This document shows, piece by piece, positions 14,683 through 17,631 of a stretch of DNA of 17,631 nucleotides. A program made the position numbers and the translations under genes. The DNA lies in the NCBI GenBank assembly GCA_002350465.1, contig DEEW01000085.1:24483-42113 (forward strand). Reading direction: 5' to 3'. Origin of the DNA: Lachnospiraceae bacterium UBA2868. GTDB lineage: Bacteria > Bacillota_A > Clostridia > Lachnospirales > Lachnospiraceae. Each line of letters starts with the position of its first letter. Positions within the stretch are counted from its first letter, which is position 1. The notes beneath the pieces were generated by a model that saw only the letters and a list, made by a program, of their open reading frames with translations, had not been told where the DNA came from and did no database searches.

Positions 14683-17631
14683 TTATTGTTTCTTAACTCC
14701 GAGGGTAACCGTCTCGCCGTTTATGTTCCATTCTTTTACATATCCGTCCGCTTCCCCGGTCACTATATCGTCAGCCAATACTTCATGAGATATTTCTTCC
14801 TTATTCGAAGAAAGAACCTGTGCTATCTTCTCGTTATCCCGTGAATAAACAACTATCCTGTCCATAACCTCGAATCCGGCTTCCTTACGCATCGTCTGGA
14901 CTTTTGATACGATCTCACGGACAAAACCCTCTTCTATAAGTTCGGGTGTAAGCTTTGTATCTATGACAACAGTAACACTGCCTTCCGTAAGTGACTCGAA
15001 ACCCTCCTGCTGGGTCATCTCGATAAGAAGATCTTCTTCGGCAAGTTCTACCGCCGTGCCATCGACATCAAACTTTAACGCTCCCGAAGACTTAAGCTCG
15101 CCCATAGCGGCATTTCCGTCTATATTTTCAAGGTAACTTCTGATACCGGAAAGCTGCTTGCCGTATTTCGGCCCGACTGTTCGAAGCTGAGGCTTCATAG
15201 TGTATGTGGTAAACTCACTGACATCATCCGTAAACACAACTTCCTTTACGTTCAGTTCATCCTCAATTATGTCCTTATAAAACTCATCAAGGGTAAAGTC
15301 GGCCTTTACGAACATTTTGGCGATTGGCTGTCTGTTTTTGATGTTTGCGGCATTTCTGCAGGCTCTTCCCATTACCACACTCTTAAGAACGTGGTCCATG
15401 TTCGCCTCAAGGTCCTTGTCGATCCACTCACTCTTAACAGACGGAAAATCGCACAGATGCACACTTTCAGGCGCGCTAGGGTCTATCGAACATACGAGAT
15501 TACGATATATCTGCTCTGTCATGAAAGGAATCATGGGCGCCGCTGCCTTTGAGACTTCGACAAGCGCCGTATAGAGCGTCATATATGCATTTATCTTATC
15601 CTGCTCCATACCCTTGGCCCAGAAACGTTCACGGCACCTTCTAACGTACCAGTTGGACAGATCATCCACAAAGTCCTGAAGAGCTCTTGCCGCTTCGGGA
15701 ATCTGGTACTTATCAAGGCATGAGTCAACGCTTCCTATCGTGGAATACAGTTTGCTGAGTATCCACTTATCCATAACCGGAAGTTTATCGTATTCAAGCG
15801 TATACTTTGTTGCATCGAAATTGTCTATATTTGCATACAGAACAAAGAACGCATACGTATTCCAGAGAGTTCCCATGAACTTTCTCTGGCCCTCCATAAC
15901 AGCCTTGTCATGGAATCTGTTTGGAAGCCACGGTGCCGAATTGATATAGAAATACCAGCGGATAGCGTCGGCTCCCATAGACCGGAGTGCCTCAAAAGGA
16001 TCAACAGCGTTGCCCTTCGATTTACTCATTTTTTCCCCGTTCTCATCAAGAACAAGTCCGAGAACTATAACATTCTCGTATGGAGCTTTATTGAACAGCA
16101 GAGTACTTTCCGCAAGGAGAGAATAGAACCAACCTCTTGTCTGGTCTACAGCCTCGGAAATAAACTGTGCCGGGAATCTCGATTCGAAGACCTCTTTGTT
16201 TTCAAACGGATAATGATACTGTGCAAATGGCATAGCACCCGAATCAAACCAGCAGTCTATAACTTCCGGTACACGATGCATCTGTTTGCCGCATTTAGGA
16301 CACGTAATCGTAAAATCATCGATGTAAGGTCTGTGAAGTTCTACCGTAAGCGCATCCTCACGGCCCGACAGATCGTAAAGTTCCTGCCTGCTTCCGATAG
16401 AATGCCTGTGACCGCATTCACATTCCCACACATTAAGAGGTGTTCCCCAATATCTGTTACGCGAAACCGCCCAGTCCTGAATGTTCTCAAGCCAGTTTCC
16501 GAAACGTCCCGTTCCGATGGATTCGGGGATCCAGTTGATGGTGTTGTTGTTCCTTATAAGGTCATCCCTGACCTTGGTCATTTCTATATACCAGGATTCC
16601 CTCGCATAATAGATAAGCGGAGTCGAACATCTCCAGCAATGGGGATAGTCATGTTCTACCTTCGGGGCACTAAAAAGTATCCCTCTTGCATCAAGCTCTT
16701 TGAGGACTTCCGGATCTGCACTTACAGCACCTTCGTCTATTTCCTTCTGGGTTGGCTTGGCACGCATACCCCCGAACGGAGTCTCCGGCTTCATCACACC
16801 TTTTTCGTCCACCATCTGGACAAAAGGTGCATCATATTTTCTTCCGACTCTGGCATCATCTTCACCAAACGCGGGAGCAATATGAACTATTCCGGTACCA
16901 TCCGCCATTGTTACATAGTCATCACAGTACACAAAGAACGCTTTCTTGTTCTGTGCTGCGGCACAATCTGCGGCACATTTGTAAAGAGGCTCATATTCCT
17001 TGTATTCGAGATCGCTTCCCTTATACGTTTCCAAAACCTCATATGCAGGAGTTCCCTCTGCCCTTTCAATTCCCGACAGAACCGAATCGGCAAGGGCCTC
17101 GGCAAGAATATAAGTATATCCATCCGCAGCCTTAACCTTAACGTATGTATCATTTGGATTGACACAAAGTCCGATATTACTTGCAAGAGTCCAAGGCGTT
17201 GTTGTCCACGCAAGGAAATATGCGTCTTCGTCTTTGATCTTAAACCTTACAATTGCCGTTCTTTCTTTTAAGGTTTTATATCCTTGTGCAACCTCGTGAG
17301 AAGACAGCGGAGTACCGCATCTGGGGCAGTACGGAACTATCTTGAACCCTTTGTATAACAGTCCCTTGTCCCATATTGTCTTAAGAGCCCACCACTCGGA
17401 TTCTATAAAATCGTCATGGTATGTTACGTAAGGATCGTTCATATCGGCCCAGAATCCTACCGTTTTAGAAAAATCCTCCCACATGCCCTTGTATTTCCAG
17501 ACACTTTCCTTACACTTGTCTATAAAAGGAGCAAGGCCGTACTCTTCTATCTGCTCCTTGCCGTCGAGACCAAGGAGTTTTTCAACCTCAAGTTCAACCG
17601 GAAGACCGTGAGTATCCCATCCTGCCTTACG
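14683..17631 (-). CDS. ileS: Isoleucyl-tRNA synthetase, type 2 (5' end outside window)
   Basis: This class I enzyme charges tRNA-Ile and hydrolyses mis-activated valine in its CP1 editing domain. The gene runs off the right edge in frame: 982 residues are visible from KAGWDTHGLPVELEVEK onward, and about 50-60 N-terminal residues with the HIGH motif are missing. In visible numbering there are CPRC (102-105), the editing motif TTTPWT (143-148), a second Cys-rich segment CWRCSTPL, and WLENIQDWAVSRNRYWGTPL. Next come CECGHR and CPKC knuckles, DQTRGWFYSL, and the KMSKS loop at 534-538, followed by the anticodon-binding helical domain. The spelling of the SRNRYWGTPL and VPYCPRCGTPLSSHEVAQGY blocks is that of the eukaryote-like IleS2 group, not the common bacterial IleS1. 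The stop is 32 nt upstream of the glgP start, suggesting co-transcription. Confidence 0.96.
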   Translation of the reverse strand, partial: RKAGWDTHGLPVELEVEKLLGLDGKEQIEEYGLAPFIDKCKESVWKYKGMWEDFSKTVGFWADMNDPYVTYHDDFIESEWWALKTIWDKGLLYKGFKIVPYCPRCGTPLSSHEVAQGYKTLKERTAIVRFKIKDEDAYFLAWTTTPWTLASNIGLCVNPNDTYVKVKAADGYTYILAEALADSVLSGIERAEGTPAYEVLETYKGSDLEYKEYEPLYKCAADCAAAQNKKAFFVYCDDYVTMADGTGIVHIAPAFGEDDARVGRKYDAPFVQMVDEKGVMKPETPFGGMRAKPTQKEIDEGAVSADPEVLKELDARGILFSAPKVEHDYPHCWRCSTPLIYYARESWYIEMTKVRDDLIRNNNTINWIPESIGTGRFGNWLENIQDWAVSRNRYWGTPLNVWECECGHRHSIGSRQELYDLSGREDALTVELHRPYIDDFTITCPKCGKQMHRVPEVIDCWFDSGAMPFAQYHYPFENKEVFESRFPAQFISEAVDQTRGWFYSLLAESTLLFNKAPYENVIVLGLVLDENGEKMSKSKGNAVDPFEALRSMGADAIRWYFYINSAPWLPNRFHDKAVMEGQRKFMGTLWNTYAFFVLYANIDNFDATKYTLEYDKLPVMDKWILSKLYSTIGSVDSCLDKYQIPEAARALQDFVDDLSNWYVRRCRERFWAKGMEQDKINAYMTLYTALVEVSKAAAPMIPFMTEQIYRNLVCSIDPSAPESVHLCDFPSVKSEWIDKDLEANMDHVLKSVVMGRACRNAANIKNRQPIAKMFVKADFTLDEFYKDIIEDELNVKEVVFTDDVSEFTTYTMKPQLRTVGPKYGKQLSGIRSYLENIDGNAAMGELKSSGALKFDVDGTAVELAEEDLLIEMTQQEGFESLTEGSVTVVIDTKLTPELIEEGFVREIVSKVQTMRKEAGFEVMDRIVVYSRDNEKIAQVLSSNKEEISHEVLADDIVTGEADGYVKEWNINGETVTLGVKKQ

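Noticed and set aside
15910..17271. A 453-codon open reading frame on the plus strand opposite ileS
   Set aside because: It lies wholly inside the clearly real ileS gene in antisense, has no domain resemblance and no ribosome binding site; it is a shadow of the coding bias.
1..17631. CRISPR arrays, transposases, integrases, tRNA or rRNA genes
   Set aside because: None were found by eye; the window is a continuous run of core-type genes on one strand with no insertion signs.

Overview
The window is a late flagellar (hook-associated protein, filament cap and export chaperone) locus of a motile, low-to-mid GC Gram-positive bacterium. The gene content (fliW-csrA, flaG-fliD-fliS, large FlgL, strong AGGAGG ribosome binding sites, SigD-type promoters) fits a clostridium, most likely a Lachnospiraceae relative of Butyrivibrio or Roseburia. 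That placement is inferred from protein style, not from a search. All genes are read from the minus strand, so transcription runs from the high to the low coordinates.

Right part (17631 to 11324): the 5'-truncated ileS (type 2, eukaryote-like isoleucyl-tRNA synthetase), glgP (glycogen phosphorylase) and an unrecognised protein with papain/C39-like cysteine peptidase motifs. They are tightly packed and look co-transcribed. Their intergenic gaps are 32 and 3 nt, and the third gene has no Shine-Dalgarno sequence of its own.

Middle and left part (11226 to 1096): three SigD-like promoters of the form TAAR-N15-GYCGATAW divide the flagellar genes into three units. They are flgM-flgN-flgK1-flgK2 (anti-sigma factor, chaperone and two different tandem FlgK proteins), flgL-fliW-csrA (hook-filament junction protein plus the CsrA/FliW translational switch), and flaG-fliD-fliS-fliT-like (filament length, cap and chaperones). 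The last unit ends in a clear intrinsic terminator at 1096-1126. A family 2 glycosyltransferase lies beyond it.

The most interesting signal is in the leaders. Each SigD promoter is followed by a 5' leader with one or two hairpins whose six-base loop is exactly A-N-G-G-A-N, the preferred CsrA-binding presentation: AUGGAU before flgM, AGGGAA and AGGGAG before flgL, and AUGGAG over the flaG ribosome binding site. Because csrA and its antagonist fliW lie in the flgL unit, the sequence suggests a post-transcriptional circuit. CsrA would repress its own operon, the anti-sigma factor FlgM and FlaG/FliD synthesis, and FliW would release them. This goes beyond the flagellin-only CsrA target known in Bacillus subtilis.

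No tRNA, rRNA, CRISPR array or mobile element was seen, and no gene-free stretch exceeds about 210 bases.
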